Below, one piece after another: positions 5,681-7,366 of a stretch of DNA of 7,366 bases; the first letter of the stretch is position 1; every line of letters begins with the position of its first letter. The notes below the pieces were generated by a model, which was not told the DNA's origin, ran no database searches, and saw nothing but the letters and a program-made list of their open reading frames with translations. Position numbers and translations under genes: made by a program. This DNA comes from JBEKCP01 sp050014815. GTDB taxonomy: Bacteria; Planctomycetota; Planctomycetia; Pirellulales; Thermoguttaceae. Where the stretch lies: assembly GCA_050014815.1 (NCBI GenBank), contig JBEKCP010000307.1:1-7366 (forward strand), given 5' to 3'.

Positions 5681-6601
5681 CTATAATCCGAGCGCCTTGC
5701 GGGGAGTCAAGCAGGTCAAGCGGTGCGCGATCTCGGCTGGCAGCCGCAAGTGCGCCAGCAGGTTGGCCTCGGTTTGCCGCATCGTGATCGCCGAGCCCAC
5801 AAGGTGCCCGGCATCGGCGGCGCGGGCGACCATGTCTGCGCCGATCTCCAACTCCCATCGGCTGAACCGGTAGCGGCCCGGCCCCATGCCCGCCGGGGCA
5901 ATGGCGTCGGTCACCATGATCGAGCGGCCGTAACCCGCCGCGCGGAGATAATTGCCCAGCGCGACAAACGGCACGTGCGCCCCGTCGCCGATGAAGCACA
6001 GCCACAGCCGGTCGGCGAGGCTCAGCGCCCGTTGGATGATGTTGTCGTGCCGGTGCAGTTCCATCGGGCAGCCGTTGCCCAAGTGGGTGAACATGCTCAC
6101 GCCTGCGCTCGTCGAGTCACGAAGCATTTCCAGACTGGCGTCCGTGTGTCCGGCGGCGACCACGACACCCCGCTCCGCAAGGTATTCCGTCGCCTGAAGC
6201 CCAGAATCGCACTCGGGAGCCAGCGTGACCAGGCGGGTCAGTCCGCTGGCGGCGTCCAGCAATCGCTTCAGCACGTCAAGATTGGCGGGCACGATCGGTT
6301 CGGCGGGATGCGCCCCGCGATAGCCGGGCTGCGGGCTGATAAACGGGCCTTCAATATGGAAGCCCGTAATGATCCGCTGCGCCAGTTCGTCCTGCCCACG
6401 GAACCTGCTGAGGTTCTCCAGCCGCCGCTGCATCACGGGAACGTGGTCGGTGATGATTGTGGCCAGGATACCGCCGACGCCATCCCGGGCAAGGAGTTCA
6501 CAGGCTTGGTGCAGCCCCTCGGCGGTTAGATCGTCGTCGTTGAAATCGACGCCGCCGTAGCCGTTCACCTGTAAATCGAAGTATGTGTCGGGGCTGCTCA
6601 T
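5681..6601 (-). CDS. nagA: N-acetylglucosamine-6-phosphate deacetylase, short form
   Basis: It is predicted to hydrolyse N-acetylglucosamine-6-phosphate to glucosamine-6-phosphate and acetate. The start is the ATG at 6601, which overlaps the nagB stop by four bases (ATGA); a longer open frame to 6748 adds only antisense of nagB. Family features in the 306 residues are FDLQVNGYGGVDF at the beginning, HIEGPF with metal ligand E84, GYRGAHP (97-99), AGHTDAS with H152, FTHLGNG with H173, DGAHV with H209, VTDAIAPAG with catalytic D232, and GHLVGSA. E84, H152, H173 and D232 correspond to E131, H195, H216 and D273 of the E. coli enzyme. Typical NagA proteins have about 380 residues. This one begins at the first barrel strand and ends at LTPRKALGL, so it lacks the N- and C-terminal strands that form the accessory beta-sandwich. 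With all catalytic residues kept, it looks like a barrel-only variant rather than a broken gene. Confidence 0.88.
   Translation of the reverse strand: MSSPDTYFDLQVNGYGGVDFNDDDLTAEGLHQACELLARDGVGGILATIITDHVPVMQRRLENLSRFRGQDELAQRIITGFHIEGPFISPQPGYRGAHPAEPIVPANLDVLKRLLDAASGLTRLVTLAPECDSGLQATEYLAERGVVVAAGHTDASLEMLRDSTSAGVSMFTHLGNGCPMELHRHDNIIQRALSLADRLWLCFIGDGAHVPFVALGNYLRAAGYGRSIMVTDAIAPAGMGPGRYRFSRWELEIGADMVARAADAGHLVGSAITMRQTEANLLAHLRLPAEIAHRLTCLTPRKALGL
6598..6601 (-). promoter_or_regulatory. ATGA stop-start overlap coupling nagB to nagA
   Basis: On the minus strand the sequence CGATGAGC contains both the TGA stop of nagB and the ATG start of nagA. Such four-base overlaps usually mean that ribosomes finishing the first gene re-initiate on the second. 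This fits the lack of an independent strong ribosome site for nagA. Confidence 0.8.
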
Positions 6602-7338
6602 CGTGCCAGCAAGGAGGCCGATGCCTCGTCGAGATAGATCGTTGCCTCGGGATGCTCGCGGAGGATCGAAGCTGGGGCTAAGGGCGACACCGGCCCTTCC
6701 AGGCAGGCTTTCACGGCCCGGGCCTTCCGCTCGTCGGGCACCGTGCAAATGATGGCGTGGCTCTTGAGAATCTGGCGGCAGGACATAGAGAGCGCCTGTT
6801 TGGGCACCTTATCCAGCGACTGGAACCAGCCCTCGCCCACCTGCTGACGACGGCAAGCCTCGTCCAGGGGTACCACCAGATACGGCTCCTCGGTCTGGAA
6901 GTCGGCCGGGGGATCATTGAAGGCCAGGTGCCCGTTCTCGCCAATGCCCACAAAGGCCACGTCAACGCAATGGCGGTGGATCAGCTCCCCCAGCCGACGA
7001 CATTCGGCCTGCGGGTCTCCCTCGCCGTCGATGAAGTGAAAAGCGGCCAAGGGCGTGGGCAGTCGGCTGGCAAACCGCTGCCAGAGGTAGAGCCGAAACG
7101 ACGCCGGATGCGTGATCGGCAGGCCCGCGTATTCGTCGAGGTGGAACGCGGTCACGCGGTGCCATGGGATCTCCGGCTCGGCCACGAGGCAACGGAGCAT
7201 CTCGAACTGCGACGCCCCGGTGGCCAGGATGATGCAGGCCGTGCCGTGATCGGCGACGGCTTGGCGAATCAGCGCCGCGCCGTGCTGCGCCGCTCGGCAG
7301 GCGAGTTTATCGGGATTGTGGCTGACGACGAGGTTCAT
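6598..7338 (-). CDS. nagB: Glucosamine-6-phosphate deaminase
   Basis: This 246-residue enzyme should convert glucosamine-6-phosphate to fructose-6-phosphate and ammonia. Motifs in order: LATGASQFEML (39-48), the phosphate-binding loop; FHLDEYAGL (66-73) with D68, equivalent to catalytic base D72 of E. coli NagB; FVGIGENGHLAFNDPP (129-144) with the ring-opening histidine H137; and PDERKARAVKACL with K204 near the phosphate. The segment VPKQALSMSCRQILKSHAII is the usual core following the active site. Compared with GNDGHIAFNE of E. coli, the position of D141 is N135 and that of E148 is D142; the GENGHLAFNDPP version is common in the wider family, so this is a subfamily trait. Length is close to the family norm (E. 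coli 266). No Shine-Dalgarno is visible before the ATG at 7338. An in-frame TGA about 20 bases upstream may end a preceding gene of the same operon. Confidence 0.9.
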   Translation of the reverse strand: MNLVVSHNPDKLACRAAQHGAALIRQAVADHGTACIILATGASQFEMLRCLVAEPEIPWHRVTAFHLDEYAGLPITHPASFRLYLWQRFASRLPTPLAAFHFIDGEGDPQAECRRLGELIHRHCVDVAFVGIGENGHLAFNDPPADFQTEEPYLVVPLDEACRRQQVGEGWFQSLDKVPKQALSMSCRQILKSHAIICTVPDERKARAVKACLEGPVSPLAPASILREHPEATIYLDEASASLLAR

Positions 7339-7366
7339 CTTGCTGGGAGGCCAGAGATCAACACCC

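Noticed and set aside
5723..6529. Plus-strand open frame of 268 codons opposite nagA.
   Set aside because: It is antisense to a gene with clear active-site motifs and has no recognisable domain.
1..7366. CRISPR arrays, tRNA and rRNA genes.
   Set aside because: No regularly spaced direct repeats and no recognisable tRNA arms or rRNA segments were seen on either strand.

Overview
The window is GC-rich and looks like the chromosome of a member of the Planctomycetota. The clearest sign is the cut-off gene at the left end, whose product carries a DUF1559-type domain (NNLKQIGLAMLEYE near its start, DGSVRFI near its end), a family strongly expanded in that phylum. The unusually short NagA-like deacetylase also fits, and most genes are spaced loosely rather than packed in long operons. 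The window may be a metagenomic contig, so the breakpoints described below need checking against reads.

Layout, left to right. Positions 3-734 (+): 3' part of a DUF1559 protein gene. 830-1102 (+): a small two-helix membrane protein with a strong ribosome binding site. 1107-1196 (-): a short relic, possibly the start of a small transposon-associated helix-turn-helix gene. 1296-2648 (-): a secreted protein of unknown function with an alpha-helical, HEAT-like second half. 2734-3366 (+): an internal piece of a large coiled-coil (SMC/MukB/JetC-like) protein without start, stop or ATPase motifs. 3377-3559 (-): the beginning of a secreted-protein gene that runs into that piece and stops making sense there. 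3560-3982: gene-free, with several small inverted repeats. 3983-5284 (+): an intact PLP-dependent aminotransferase. 5285-5680: mostly empty, but holding a 36-codon C-terminal relic of a dienelactone hydrolase gene (5409-5516). 5681-7338 (-): nagB and nagA in a translationally coupled pair.

Functionally, the best understood part is the nagB-nagA pair. NagA would remove the acetyl group from N-acetylglucosamine-6-phosphate. NagB would then convert the glucosamine-6-phosphate to fructose-6-phosphate and ammonia, feeding amino sugars from peptidoglycan, chitin or host glycans into glycolysis. The aminotransferase is convergent with this pair and shows no obvious link to it.

The most unusual aspect is the density of gene debris: four fragments of unrelated genes in about 4.4 kb, lying between intact genes. 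The coiled-coil fragment resembles the middle of condensin-like or Wadjet-type ATPases, so a defence-type or chromosome-maintenance locus may once have been nearby. Nothing here supports an intact new system.
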